DNA of 64,000 nt, taken from NCBI RefSeq assembly GCF_048544455.1, contig NC_133526.1, positions 1,938,001-2,002,000 on the forward strand, in the 5' to 3' direction. The DNA comes from Silene latifolia. Its lineage: Eukaryota; Streptophyta; Magnoliopsida; Caryophyllales; Caryophyllaceae. Under the pieces are notes generated by a model, which saw only the letters and a list, made by a program, of their open reading frames with translations, did not search any database and was not told where the DNA came from. This document shows positions 11,625-23,157 of the stretch, piece after piece. Each line of letters starts with the position of its first letter. Position 1 is the first letter of the stretch. A program made the translations under genes and the position numbers.

Positions 11625-12686
11625 TCAAACAAGGGTTACATAAAGGAAGGGAAACAAGGCTCTGAAAAAGGAACATAACAAGCAAAGGTGGGCCTCACAC
11701 CGACCCCACTCACCCCAGCTGAGGGCCGGTATGAGGCCGACGCGGCATAGCAGCTCATCCTGAAGAATAATCTGAGTCGGGGGCATCCATCCCTCCTCAG
11801 CATCAAATAGCCGCATTGCCCGCTCCTCATCCGAGGTAAGAGAGACAAACGAAGCGTCCATCTTAACCTTGCTACCCTGGGAGACGTGTCTCTCATACTC
11901 TTCCCGGGTCTCACACCGTAAGTAAACGGGGCTCTGGAAAGACCGAGGCAATGGGTAGTCCTCCGGCACTCGGACATACACCCATCGCCCTTGCCAGTCC
12001 TTGCAAGAGGTAAGCTTGTTCACGGTGACATAGCCTGGCTCCGTCTGTACGCTGTACCACCCCACTTTGCCAGATTTTGATGGCCGAAGACTATGGAGGC
12101 GACGAAACAAGTTAACTGATGGGACCTCCCCCCTAAAGAGACAGATCCATACAAAGCTGACTATCGTCCTCATGGCCAACGGATGCAATTGGGCCACGGC
12201 AACGTTCATAGCTTTGATGATGGCCATGACATGTTCATTCAGAGGAAACCGGAGCCCATACTCCAGATGCCTAATATGCACGCCGATATGACCCGGGGGA
12301 GGACAGCAGACCGCCTGGCCCTCCTTAGGGATAACAATTTCATACCCCTCACCGAAGAAGAAATGATCTCCGAAAAGAGTCTCTCCGGAGCTGCTCGCGA
12401 ATTTATTTGTAAATGCACGGTCGAGGCCAGTCGTGCAAGCCTCACCATGATCCGAGATAGCCGTCCTTCCACCATCAACGGGAGCCCTCTTATCACCATC
12501 ATCATTAACAACATCAGCATCATCCTCATCCTCCAACCCCTCCGCGAGGGGCAAATCAGCTACGGGAGAGGGAGACCTAGGGCCCCAGTGTCTTAACGGG
12601 ACGGCCTCTAGCATCCCCTCCTCGTCTAGACGCGGCGAGGAACCCCCCGGCGCAGGTATACTAGGTCCAGCATCAGCAGAAGACAT
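11625..12686 (-). CDS. Antisense ORF, putative gypsy-type transposon domain protein
   Basis: About 353 codons from the ATG at 12686 (MSSADAGPSIPAPGG). The core FFFGEGYEIVIPKEGQAVCC, HIRHLEYGLRFPLNEHVMAI and LHPLAMRTIVSFVWICLF resembles the plant 'putative gypsy type transposon' domain (Pfam PF04195, from memory). It lies antisense between pol and the 3' LTR, as gene23 does in maize Grande. A TATA box (12879-12892, minus strand) lies about 190 bp upstream of the ATG, and the same arrangement is repeated in the copies at 25.4 and 51.0 kb. I start at MSSADAGPS because all three copies share it. Confidence 0.75.
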   Translation of the reverse strand: MSSADAGPSIPAPGGSSPRLDEEGMLEAVPLRHWGPRSPSPVADLPLAEGLEDEDDADVVNDDGDKRAPVDGGRTAISDHGEACTTGLDRAFTNKFASSSGETLFGDHFFFGEGYEIVIPKEGQAVCCPPPGHIGVHIRHLEYGLRFPLNEHVMAIIKAMNVAVAQLHPLAMRTIVSFVWICLFRGEVPSVNLFRRLHSLRPSKSGKVGWYSVQTEPGYVTVNKLTSCKDWQGRWVYVRVPEDYPLPRSFQSPVYLRCETREEYERHVSQGSKVKMDASFVSLTSDEERAMRLFDAEEGWMPPTQIILQDELLCRVGLIPALSWGEWGRCEAHLCLLCSFFRALFPFLYVTLV

Positions 12687-12878
12687 GTTCACAACAAATT
12701 ACCAACGAAATAAAAGAAAATTTGTTTGATTACCTTGAAGAAATACACTCGCCGGATCGAAGACCGAAGATTTGAAGAATAGAAAGCCCTTGAAAGTTTA
12801 GAAAGATGAAGATTTTGGGAGAAAATTTTCGAAAATTTGAGGAAATGAAAGTAATGGCCAAAATCACGGAATAAACTG

Positions 12879-12892
12879 CCCTATTTATAGGG
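12879..12892 (-). promoter_or_regulatory. TATA box of the antisense gene
   Basis: Minus-strand CCCTATAAATAGGG, palindromic, about 190 bp before the antisense ATG. It is conserved in the other two copies (25363-25375 on + and 50992-51004 on -). Confidence 0.65.
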
Positions 12893-13388
12893 AAAAGCCC
12901 ATGAAGAAGGACCAATCAGGGGCACAAACCCATGAAGCGTCAACCAATCGCCAAAGCGGTACACGTGTCGGACATGCAACCACGGAATGTCAATCGTTGC
13001 AACAGTTAAATGTCAATCAATACTACAGTGACCAAGCGTATTCAACACGCCCTTTCACATCTATACACCTGTTCATCTCCCTCAGAAAATTACTAAGTAC
13101 CCGCTCTCCGCCGGCCACACGATCGACCAAGCCAAGAAGCACCGGCCGGGGGCAATCAAAAACAACCGGCACTCTCAGCCCTGGCCTCGGCCGGCACCAT
13201 CATTCTCTCCCACATCGGATACCCTTTACGCATCCATGTGGAGGGGGGATATGGTAGGCCTACGAATGATCAAGCCGATGCATCAGAAGAAGCCGACGCA
13301 GAAAATTTTTGCAAAATAAATTGCGCAGAATATACGCTCAACATACATCGGAGCCCATACCACGGCATAGGCTACGCTGGGGGCAAAT

Positions 13389-13949
13389 TGATGGGGCATA
13401 TTCTGCACCGCTGACCAAGTCAACATATTGAGCAAGGTCAAGGGTATCCACAAAGATAGTCAACGACTCGGACAAATGCCTAGCCGATGGAGCCCATCGG
13501 CCCGTCACCGAGTCTCGGATGGTAACCGCCAGCCGGACACATATCCGCGTACTCATGTCCAAGACCCTCGGCGAGCCTGCCACAGGTCCATCGGCCGAGG
13601 GTACAACGGTCTTTCCACCTGATAGCCACTTGGCCACTACGTGACAAAAGGTGAATGCCTATAAATACTCCTCAACCTTCATTGAGGAAGGGATCCACAA
13701 AATTGACCTAATAACCACTATTCATCTGGTAATATCTTCCTTATCTCTCTACAATACACTCTTAGCCAAGCAGAACATCTTACCTCTCTAAGTTTACTGA
13801 CTTGAGCGTCGGAGTGAGTACGCTCGGCCAAAGCCGAGCCCTCAGTTTGTTCATCGTTTCAGGAGACCGCAGGAAGGACTCTAGCAAGGACATCATTCTA
13901 CTAGCTACGAGTGGTATCAAACATCTGCTCTGGATTTACGACCGGAACA
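13389..13949 (+). repeat. 3' LTR of the 11-kb Tat-type element
   Basis: Same ends as the 5' LTR (TGATGGGGC to CCGGAACA). It is preceded by the polypurine tract GCTGGGGGCAAAT and followed by the CTCAT target duplication. Confidence 0.92.
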
Positions 13950-13954
13950 CTCAT

Positions 13955-14617
13955 TATCGGTCCATTTATACCTGAACATGATCTGATCAAAAACCTTAAG
14001 TATGTAACCTCTATATACTACCTAAATTTTCAATTTTTGTCATACTATGCCTCTTATATAGTTAAATTAGGTTTTTGAATTATATGGTCAATCATTAAGG
14101 ATTTGAATTGTTAAAAAAATATATTGGATAAAGTATGAGTTATTGGCTATGAACTGGCTTTAAATCTAGACAAATGATCAGCTAAGTAATGAGATTGAGT
14201 TTGGATCATGCAAAACTGATCCACCCCAATTTATTATCATCCATTTATCCCTAACTCTCTCATATACGGAGTACTTGTTACAAGATCCATAAATCCATTA
14301 TGTTAGTTAACTTTACATAATGAATGTGAGAAGATGATATTAGTTCAATACCAGCTAATCGCATCATTTCGGTGCCACCCAAAACGCTCTATCGTCGTAT
14401 CATAACTAAAAACCCGATATACACTATAAGCAAGGCCATCATAGGAGTGTTCCATCCAAAACTAGATGGACTATAAGCAAGGCCCAGAAGCTCTAGTAGC
14501 AATAAAGTCCACCTCTCTTATACTTCGCCAAGAACCAAGTTTATAATCAATCATATTTAGTCCGTTTTAAGTTTAGGCCGATATTAATTTTGTCATCATA
14601 AACAAAAAATTTGCGTT
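13955..14617. other. Intergenic, nothing recognised
   Basis: AT-rich DNA directly right of the LTR element. No exon, repeat end or long frame is evident. Confidence 0.5.
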
Positions 14618-14620
14618 TAA

Positions 14621-15027
14621 GAGCATGTACAATAGAGAGAATTACCCCTCCTCTTAGCACTCTCTTTCATCTAAGAGGAGGTCCTCCTTATTGTGGAACC
14701 TCTATAAAACATCCTTTTAGCAAGAGTATGATCACTACTTCCTCTAAAATTAGAAGAAATGGTTTCTTGGCCCTTGTACCAACTACCCAATCATATTTTT
14801 CCATTTTTAATATTTACATTTTATTGTTTCCTTTTAATATAAGTTAAAATATAATTAAAATGAAAGAGGATGAATGAGAGGATCCTCTCTATTGTAGACA
14901 AAAATTATAAGAAGAGGATGAACATAGTGAAAATGAATGTGGGTCATAGAGAAAATGACGTGTCAAAAAATGAGAGGGTAAGAGAAAAAATAAGAGGATG
15001 ATAATGTACTCTCTATTGTACATGCTC
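14621..15027. mobile_element. Tourist-like (PIF/Harbinger) MITE
   Basis: A 407-bp element whose ends GAGCATGTACAATAGAGAG and its exact complement form a 19-bp perfect terminal inverted repeat, flanked by TAA (14618-14620 and 15028-15030). The TWA target duplication points to PIF/Harbinger. No coding capacity. Confidence 0.85.
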
Positions 15028-15366
15028 TAACATAATAGTCTTCTTGTGTATGCCGTTGACTGGAGGGCTTGGTACTTAGTTGGTAGTAGTAGTTTGTCAA
15101 CCCTTGAGCTAACCATGTGCTACATGTGCAGTTGGTATTTTTCCAGCAATTTGACAAAACGGACAAACGTATTTCGTATGAATGATTAATTTGTTCATGT
15201 GATCTAGGCCGCTTTTACAGAATTATGACCAGTAATTTTTAACTCTGTGACCTGATTGACCTGAATTCGACATAAGTCTTTGATTTATGATTAAAACAAG
15301 GACTTAATTGTTCGATTTGTTGGGTTAAAGATAAGTTTAGTTAAATGTGAATATAAACCCTTAATA

Positions 15367-15702
15367 CTCCCTCATATTCTAAATAACTCTCCCTATTTCC
15401 TTTTCCGTCTATTCACAATACTCTCCTTATTTCCTTATTTGGCAAATTTTTATACTTATTTTAATCACCCCACCCCACAACAATACCCCACAATACTTAT
15501 ACTTTATCTTATTTTAATCACCTTACTCCACAACAATACCTATTTTATTCTCCTTACTCCACAATAACACTTATTTTAATCGCACAATATCTTCCCTCTC
15601 TTCAATCTCATACCCCACTACAATACTTTACCATATAATACTCCCCTCCTTTAATTCCCGTGCCCTTCATGAAAGGGGAGGATTATTAAGAATAGGAGGG
15701 AG
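15367..15702. mobile_element. Stowaway-like MITE
   Basis: Ends CTCCCTCATATTC and GAATAGGAGGGAG, flanked by TA dinucleotides (15365-15366 and 15703-15704). The CTCCCT terminus plus TA duplication is the Stowaway (Tc1/mariner) signature. The interior is a diverged CT-rich repeat of 'ACAATACT' type. Confidence 0.75.
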
Positions 15703-16002
15703 TATTTATTTATGAAATGTAAAATAATGACTAAAAATTAATTACAATACTTTTAATTACTAACATGATTATAAGAACCACTTGATATAATTGATACGAG
15801 AATGATATATACAACCCTTAGGGCTGTATTTAAGGTCCCAAAAAGGAAAAAAAAAAGCTTAAAACAAGTATTAATTACAACAATTTACGCATAATTTTGT
15901 CATAAATACCTTAATAAATATAATAAAAAATTTAATATTAAATTAAATTATTATATTATTTTTTTAACTCTATCCTTAACTTTATATCCTTGTTAATTTA
16001 TA

Positions 16003-16236
16003 CTCCTTCCTCCATATCAATCCAAAGGTAACATTGACCAAAATGACACTATTTATGGTCGTAGGAATCTTCGATATTATTTATGTGAGATCTTGTTTGA
16101 TTTATCGTCATGAATGTTACAAGAATATCAATTTTTTATAATTTTTAATAATGTGTAACTAAAAATATTTACGTTGCAAAACGTGTTTCGGCAAGTGTGA
16201 AAAATCAATATTACCTTTGGATTGGTATGGAGAGAG
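16003..16236. mobile_element. Stowaway-like MITE
   Basis: A 234-bp fold-back. CTCCTTCCTCCATATCAATCC at the left matches the complement of GGATTGGTATGGAGAGAG at the right, and the outer TA duplications are at 16001-16002 and 16237-16238. The inverted repeat extends over about 35 bp. Confidence 0.8.
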
Positions 16237-17134
16237 TATATCTCTAATTCATATCTATTATCCATTATAAAGATTAACATTTTAACCAATCTATATATGA
16301 CTCAAGTACTCAATCCGACCTGTTTGACAAGTCTACCAACTAGCAGTTGATCTAAGTATGGAGTATATAAGATGAATATTACACGAATGTTTATTGAAAC
16401 TTTTTCTGTCGACAGCCGTTAACCAGCAAAGCCGCGGGTTTCTTTCTATTTTCTTTCCACCTTCCCAAATTTCTCATAATTTCCTCATCATTTCTTCTTT
16501 TTAATTTAATACTCCTTATAATTCAATTCATTACCACCAATTTTAATTTCTTGGTTTTTTTCTTCAACAAAAATCAATTCATACTGGTATTTTGAAGGGG
16601 GATCATCCATTTATTTCTCGTAAGTTCTGCGATTCTTAAATTATTTATTTGTATTTTTTTTCAATTTTTTTTGTCTAATGTTGCATGATAGTTTCTTATT
16701 TCTCGTATATTTCTTGCTTGTGTAATTATAATTTGAGGGTAAACAATGTGTTAATCTGATACGGTCTCTCAGAAGAGTTACTCGATAACAAAAACCTAAG
16801 AAAATGGCATTATATGAGACGGTGTTACATGTTAGACTTGCCCATTAGCCATTAGAAATGATGAATATATAAAGCGATTTAGTGTCACATGTAAGATTGT
16901 CTCAAGACTCGCTTTCTAAGCTTTTCAGTAGAATTGTCAAAATGTCAACTTGTTACACTATTATGATCACAAAAAAAGACATACCCTTTTGTCTCGGTCA
17001 TTTGTTTACGTTTTATTTTCATTGCTAGGAGTATTTTAATAAAAAGGTAAATAAACGATTGGAACAGAGTGGGTAGAATTTAGTCAGCTCGGATTGAGTA
17101 GGGTAGCGCTTCAACCATTATATTAGTGTTTGAG

Positions 17135-17293
17135 TGGTGGAGCGGGGGGTTAGCAGGGGCGGTTGTCCTCGCTGAAAATTTCGAAATTTTTAGTTAAAAT
17201 TTTCGAATTTTTTCAAGGTCCTCTTATAATATTACCCTTCCGCCCCGCTGAAAATTTTCGCCCCGCCGACTTAAAATCCTGGCTCCGCCACTG
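17135..17293. mobile_element. Short TIR element (hAT- or Mutator-like)
   Basis: Flanked by an exact 10-bp direct repeat AGTGTTTGAG (17125-17134 and 17294-17303). The right end, read inward, is CAGTGGCGGAGCCAGG; the left end TGGTGGAGC is a worn match. It sits in the 5'-UTR intron of the GT47 gene. The target duplication length fits Mutator; the CAGTGGCGGAGCC terminus resembles plant hAT MITEs. Confidence 0.55.
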
Positions 17294-17421
17294 AGTGTTT
17301 GAGTATTAGCAATGTACGGAGTATTAGAAGCTTAAAGCACAAATATGTAGAGGCAAGTGTAATAATCGAGACTTGAGTAGGCCGAGTTTAAGGTTAGACA
17401 CCATTCATTTACTGAGCAAAG

Positions 17422-17513
17422 CAGTGGCGGAACTAGGGACCGACTGCCCTTGTTGTGTACCCTAATGGACTACTAGTTCGTCCCCACTAACTACAGAACC
17501 TGGTTCCGCATTG
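17422..17513. mobile_element. Small TIR element remnant
   Basis: CAGTGGCGGAACTAGG at the left and the complement of CCTGGTTCCGCATTG at the right form an imperfect inverted repeat related to the element at 17135-17293. No clear target duplication. Confidence 0.35.
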
Positions 17514-17629
17514 TCTGTACCAAAATTTGTGCACATAATAAGGAAATGAAATATGTAACTTGCTCTTAGATTTGCTGTGTTTGTGATAATTTCAGGAAGT
17601 TCTTGGAGGGCGCAATACAAAGAAATGAG

Positions 17630-20482
17630 ATGAACAGAATAGTAATACGTCTTATTGTATTATTGTACAAATTTGATTGGAAAAAGCTGTTTGTTTTAGT
17701 AGCAATTACAACAACACTTGGTCTCATACTTCAAATCACGCTTCTTCCTTTTCCGCTTCTGATATGGCTTCATTCACCACTAGTTAGAGTTTCAACTGCG
17801 AGTAATTCTTTGCAACTGAGGTTGGGACATGGAGGAAATTGGCCATTACGTCAAATAGCGTTACCTATTCCATTGAATTCCTCAAGTGAACTTATACGGG
17901 GTGTGGAAACCGTCAAGGAAAGAACTAGGCCGTCTAGAAGGAGGAGGGGGAGGAGAAAGGGGAAGAAACGGGAAGATGATGAGTTAGTTGTGTCTCTCCC
18001 TCCTCCCGTTCCCCGAACTCCACCAACAGCATTGCAGGTTTATTTGGTTTTCTATGCTTTTGGTCTTTTCCTGTTAAAATGCTGGATTGATGTTTTCCTC
18101 ACACTGCTTACATTTTACTCCTTCCTTCGGTGCAGAGACATGTCTGGTCCTTATCACCAAACGAGGCTCTCCTGTACGCCAGAAAGGAATTGAAGTATCC
18201 CCAAGTGTCTGCTGAGGATACTGATCTTTATGCCCCTATTTTTCGGAATGTTACTCTTTTCCAAAGGTATACCACTCGTTAGTTTACTGTACCGTCTAGA
18301 ATTCCTTGCAACTTTTTTTCTAAGGGCTATCTGTATGTTAAATAGTTAAGCAAATATCTGTTCTTTTGGCTATGGGATTATAAACGAACTAAAATGACTC
18401 TTAAAACCATCTACTCCCTCCGTCCTTGTCAATTGTTGTCCTTTCGTTTTGGCACAAAGACCAAGAAAAGAGGAAAGGGCCAATAACTAAATGACAAGTG
18501 GGACAAGTTGAATGAGAATGATTAAATTACTCATCAAGTTCATTCTTAAAATAGAAAGGACAACAAATGACTGAGACACCCAAAAATGGAAAACGACAAC
18601 AAATGACCGGGACAGAGGGAGTAATATTTTTTTACGAGGCAATAAATGGTTGTCTGCTCTTTGCATTTCCAATTTCTCAAATACTCTCATTCTTTACCAT
18701 GGATGATTATGGAATAGAGCAAAATGGATTGTGATAATGTTAATGTTTGTCCATCATCGGCTAAGGGCCGATTGGGAATAGTCTCTTTGTTATTGCAAGG
18801 GAAAGGCTGCATATGTACGCCGCTACGCCCCCTTACCGAGCTTGTTTGTAACAGGAACCTCTTTTAGTGCACTGGGGTAATGGTCATGAACGGAAACCCG
18901 TCAAGATAGTAGTCAAGTAGTAAGAAAAATTTATAGGATTGATGTACTTATCGACATTTTTATGGTCTACAACAGGAGTTATGAGCTGATGGAACTTATA
19001 CTTAAAGTGTACATATACCCAGACGGCCGATCACCAATATTCCATGAACCTCATCTTAGTGGAATATACGCATCTGAGGGCTGGTTCATGAAGTTAATGC
19101 ATGAGAACAGGCAGTTTGTGACCAGAGACCCTGAAAAAGCTCATTTGTTTTATTTACCATACAGCGCACGCCAGCTTCAGCAAGCTCTTTATGTTGAGGG
19201 GTCTCATAATTTAGCCCCTCTTTCTCTTTTCCTGAGGGATTATGTCAACTCACTGGCTGCAAAATATCCGTTCTGGAACCGCACTCACGGTTTTGATCAC
19301 TTTCTGGTGGCTTGCCATGACTGGGTATGTAGCTACTCCTGACTTTGCAAATGCATCATCATCAGATTGCCTGCTTAACTGTTTTGAGGATTTCAACTTC
19401 TGATCATCTTATTCATTTTTAGTTTTAACATTTATATTTCTCTCCGTTGCCAAGCACAATGGCTCAATAAAAGCCTCTATATGTTGTTAATATAGTGGTA
19501 AGGTTGCGTACGTCTGGCAGGAACCACTGTGGAGCTGTGTTACTGTCTCATGGCAGGACAATTTGAGGATTTAAGCTTTCGAGTGTGATTTTAGGATTAA
19601 GTTGCCATCTCACCTTATGAACTTAGAAGCTCGGCCGTATTCTAGCATGGGACAGTCTTTCCTAAGGAAAGACTGTAAAGGGAATCGAGATGACAGAAAA
19701 CATGATCGTATACAGTTCATTTCATATTGCATTGGGATTCTTGGTTTTCTTTAATCTTGCCTCCTCTGTTGACATGAATAGTTTTTTGTTTATAGGGTCC
19801 ATACACATTGAAGGAACACGAGGAGCTAATCACGAACACTATAAAAGCTCTATGTAATGCCGATCTATCTGAAGGAATATTCAAGTCTGGAAAAGATGTC
19901 TCTCTTCCGGAAACCACCATAAGAAGACCGAGAAAGCCACTTAGGAATATTGGGGGTGGAATAAGAGTATCTCAACGTTCCATTCTCGCTTTCTTTGCCG
20001 GTAACATGCACGGGAGAGTCCGGCCACTACTCCTAAAGCACTGGCATAACAAAGACGATCAAATGCGGATTTATGGACCCCTTCCTCGCACTGTATCGAG
20101 GCAAATGACATATGTTCAACACATGAAATCTAGCAAGTTTTGCATTTGCCCTATGGGGTTTGAAGTCAATAGCCCTAGGATTGTGGAGGCTATATATTAC
20201 GAGTGTGTCCCTGTGATTATTGCCGACAATTTTGTCCCTCCGTTCAATGATGTCCTTGATTGGAGTGCGTTTTCTGTCATAGTGGCCGAGAAGGATATTC
20301 CCGAGCTCAAAAAGATTCTAGAGGCTATACCTCTCAGACGGTACCTTAAAATGCTCGCCAACCTGAAGATGTTGCAAAGACATTTTCTCTGGAATTTAAG
20401 ACCTGTTAAATATGATGTATTCCACATGATTTTGCATTCGATTTGGCTTAGCAGACTTAACCAGATTCAAATTCCCGAGTAG
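17630..20482 (+). CDS. GT47 exostosin-family glycosyltransferase
   Basis: Four coding exons (17630-18037, 18136-18266, 18976-19324, 19796-20482) join in frame to 524 aa. Residues about 18-48 form one hydrophobic membrane anchor, as expected of a type II Golgi enzyme. A basic, proline-rich stem (RPSRRRRGRRKGKKRE, then PPPVPRTPP) precedes the exostosin domain (Pfam PF03016): ELILKVYIYPDG, EGWFMKLM, DPEKAHLFYLPYS, FDHFLVACHDW, LAFFAGNMHGRVRPLL, FCICPMGFEVNSPRIVEAIY and ECVPVIIADNFVPPF. Plant members of this type (At5g03795/At3g07620-like) transfer sugars in wall polysaccharide synthesis; donor and acceptor cannot be told from sequence. The ATG at 17630 is the first in frame after a TTTCAG acceptor near 17594, implying a 5'-UTR intron from about 16620. 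A Stowaway MITE sits in intron 2. No lesion is visible. Confidence 0.9.
18414..18621. mobile_element. Stowaway-like MITE in intron 2 of the GT47 gene
   Basis: CTCCCTCCGTCC at the left and GGGACAGAGGGAG at the right, flanked by TA. About 208 bp, with inverted-repeat similarity (CAATTGTTGTCC and its counterpart) extending inward. Confidence 0.8.
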
Positions 20483-21882
20483 CACGATTTGACAGTTCGC
20501 TCTATATTTTTCCTGCAAGGTCTTTACATTTAAGGCGGTCCGGAGAGGTAAATTATATAAACCAGACCTTGATCCCTTTTTTTATGTTAAATTCTTTAGC
20601 ACAGTATATCTCAAATTTAAGGTCATGCTTGCAGGAAGACTGAACCAGCGACTAGCGAGCAGAATGTTCATCGTCAAATTCATTTTTGAAGAGCAAGCAC
20701 GTAGAAGCCTGATGGGAAATCATGTCAAGGATGATGCTGTACAATAATACCATGTAAAGAAGAATACATAAAGGTGATTTATTTGCTTCATATACGAGTG
20801 AGACTGTCATTTAATCAGTTTGTGAAGTTTACCAGAGTTTAGGTATGTAACCTTTGTCAATATCATGTGTAGAAACAACAGAAAATCACATTCAAATACT
20901 TTACAGTTTACATACAGGAAGTTGGTTGTGGGGTGAGGGATATGAGAAAACGCCTTTTGTTCAGAAATTGTCAATGTTGTAAATCTTGATGTATATTACA
21001 GTCTTATAACTATAAATTACATACATTGTTTCGATTTTGAGTACTCGTCTAGTCGTGTTTTGCTGGATCCATCCTTTAATGCTTAGTAAGAAATCTGTTA
21101 CAAATTGTTTCGATTTTGAATACACGTCTAGTCGTCTTCTAATCTGTGGAAAGTAGTAGCTGCTTGTGCAGGATTTATTTTCCGGTCTAAAGTAGACGAC
21201 TTTCGAACCTAGGTCATTAGTACTTAGTTACTGAGTACTGACTACTCAATGACTTCACCAGTTAGGTTAGCTAACATCTGCAGCTATTCACTGTTGTAGG
21301 CGGAAAAAGAATCTCGTCGATAGGTAGGACTGTAGTTTTGCAGGTACCAGCCAAGATTGCAGGATGTATAATGTCTGTTTTACTGTGTATCAAACCATTT
21401 GGGTTTAGATTGAACAGATATTCTACCTCTGCAGCATTCGGCTTAGTTCAGTTCAGTTCTGAAACTCGGAAAGGAACACAAGGACGACAAAGTTCTCTTT
21501 CCGAACTTGAATATGAATGTATTTTCACAGAACCACATATTAGCTATTCTTTCCATATTTCTTTGGATCCTATTAATTTTTCGAACCTTTCCGAAAAAGA
21601 AAAATTAATTAATTAAAAGAATAAAGTATATCTAACAGTAGTAGTAAATTGATGCCAAGCTTGTACTCAAAGTTTTATTTCTCTAATTAAAGTAACAATC
21701 TTTTAATGGTGACTTTGATTTCTTTTTCTAATTTTTTGTTCTTTAGTCCTTGTTTTCTGCATATAATTCACTTTCTTCTTTTCTTAATCTGTCTCCCATC
21801 ATTAATGCATTTGAAACAATTTATCTATATTATGTAAAATTGTTTCGAGAATTCCAGGGTTTTATTTCATAAGCTGCGACCA
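20483..21882. other. 3' flank of the GT47 gene, no other gene seen
   Basis: Probably holds the 3' UTR. A GCTTGCAG acceptor-like site at about 20635 could mark a 3'-UTR intron. The rest is AT-rich without recognisable exons; an open stretch at 21338-21616 has no recognisable motif and I do not call it. Confidence 0.4.
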
Positions 21883-21936
21883 GTGGCGGAGCCAGGATTT
21901 CAACTTAGTTTTTTTTTTTTTTTTTTTTTTTTTTTT
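21883..21936. mobile_element. Transposon-end fragment with T tract
   Basis: CAGTGGCGGAGCCAGGAT followed shortly by a run of about 26 T. The first part equals the terminus seen at 17.3 kb; the other end is missing. Confidence 0.3.
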
Positions 21937-22189
21937 GTAATAATATAAGGTACACTAAAAAGATCGAAACGGTGTTTTATTTTGGAACATCAAAAACAGT
22001 CATAAATTCATTATGAAAAGTAAGCTAATGGTAATTAGGTAGGAAAAACATTCCTATATTTTGCATAATCCTTAATTATTCAAGAACAAAAGTAGCAAAA
22101 TGCATGACTGAATAATGAAGTAAGTTCAAAGCAGAAGGTATGTACAACACTACAACAATAAGTGCTAATTGATTAATTAATTAATTAAT

Positions 22190-22786
22190 TTATAAATTAA
22201 ACTCCATGAAATTTTCAAGGTCTAAGAAAAGATCTGGCAAGTTAAAGAATATCGTATCATCAAAATCGTCATTACGAAGATGATCATAGCTATTATCATT
22301 AGCAGAAGATGATGAGGACGACAATGTCGTGGTAATTGTTGTTGTTGTAGTAGTAGTAGTAGTGGAGTCATTGGACAACTTGCTTGGCTCGCTGGGAAAA
22401 TCCAACGCGGCTTTAAAAGCCGCGTCTTGGATATCCCTAGGAGCCAAGCTAGTTGGTTTAGGCAGTAGATGGGCTAATTCAGGGAAATTGAGAAATACAT
22501 TGTGACCCTTTATGGCTAAAGCCGCAACGTCGTGGGCTCGAGCAGCCATTTCAGGCGTGGCGTATGTCCCTAGCCATATTCTCGACTTCTTCCTTGGTTC
22601 GCGAATCTCAGACACCCATTTACCCCAGGTTCTCATCCTCACACCCCTATACGTAGGCTGCTTCCCTTCAAAACCGCCTCCATTATTAACTATCTTGCAT
22701 CTTTTCCGACTATCGTTGAGAGTTTTACCTTCTCTTGGCCTTTTAGTGAAGAATTTGGTAGTAGAGGAGGAAGAGGTTTGTTCCAT
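22190..22786 (-). CDS. AP2/ERF transcription factor, DREB type
   Basis: Single-exon gene of 198 aa on the minus strand. One AP2 domain (about residues 46-103) reads [20 protein letters not shown], then [20 protein letters not shown] and [17 protein letters not shown]; the valine in KWVSEI and an LLPKP motif after the domain fit the DREB side of the family (A-4/TINY-like). The AP2 domain binds GCC/DRE-type DNA in the nucleus. The C-terminus is serine/threonine-rich (a TTT and SSS microsatellite region) and ends acidic and hydrophobic ([18 protein letters not shown]), a likely activation segment. I start at [10 protein letters not shown] (22786) rather than the longer frame at 22864, because a minus-strand TATA box (about 22832-22840) lies inside the extra stretch. 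Confidence 0.9.
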   Translation of the reverse strand: MEQTSSSSTTKFFTKRPREGKTLNDSRKRCKIVNNGGGFEGKQPTYRGVRMRTWGKWVSEIREPRKKSRIWLGTYATPEMAARAHDVAALAIKGHNVFLNFPELAHLLPKPTSLAPRDIQDAAFKAALDFPSEPSKLSNDSTTTTTTTTTITTTLSSSSSSANDNSYDHLRNDDFDDTIFFNLPDLFLDLENFMEFNL

Positions 22787-22831
22787 ATAATGGTTTGTAT
22801 GGAGGAATACTATAGTACTACATGGAGTGAG

Positions 22832-22840
22832 TATATAAAG
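22832..22840 (-). promoter_or_regulatory. TATA box of the ERF gene
   Basis: Minus strand TTTATATAC about 50 bp upstream of the chosen ATG. It decides the start codon of the ERF gene. Confidence 0.55.
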
Positions 22841-22864
22841 GAGGAAGGCTAAAAAAAGAGACAA

Positions 22865-23157
22865 AAATGAGGTGTAGGACTAATAAAGTGTGTATCTTAA
22901 TATTGTCTTTTTCGGGTTAATAATTTAGGGGAATGATAACGTCAAAAAGAAAACACATTCTGCTCGTTATTATGTGAGATGATTACTCTAATAGCTCAAC
23001 TTTTGTAAGATATCTTCATGGAATATATTTTCGAGTGATGTTATGATCACCTGTAAATTACCTATCACGTGCTGATTGATTTTATTTGTAAGTTGATTAA
23101 TACGAGGAGTTATTGTCTTGAATTGTTTTTAAAATAATGTTAGAAAAATACTTGTAA
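22865..23157. other. Upstream region of the ERF gene
   Basis: AT-rich DNA between the ERF promoter and the Helitron. No other feature recognised. Confidence 0.4.

Larger units (their letters stand above)
2944..13949 (+). mobile_element. Ty3/gypsy LTR retrotransposon fossil, Tat-type
   Basis: An 11.0-kb element bounded by two LTRs of about 565 bp and by the 5-bp target duplication CTCAT (2939-2943 and 13950-13954). Parts in order: 5' LTR, primer binding site from 3515 (TGGCGCC), gag, protease, reverse transcriptase and RNase H, a second RNase H-like domain, integrase, a 79-bp tandem array, antisense ORFs with their own TATA box, a polypurine tract (GGGGGCAAAT) and the 3' LTR. Gag-pol order, the additional RNase H and antisense ORFs between pol and the 3' LTR are known traits of the Tat lineage (Grande, Retand and Ogre relatives). 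It looks broken, with roughly a handful of breaks in pol. The two LTRs differ by a few percent including small indels, which suggests insertion within the last few million years at most. Confidence 0.92.

Noticed and set aside
21338-21616. 92-codon plus-strand frame
   Set aside because: No motif, AT-rich end, and no splice or promoter support.
22512-22790. Plus-strand frame inside the ERF gene
   Set aside because: Antisense shadow of the AP2 domain region.
22787-22864. Longer N-terminus for the ERF protein
   Set aside because: The extension includes the TATA box and is hydrophobic low-complexity; [10 protein letters not shown] is the better start.
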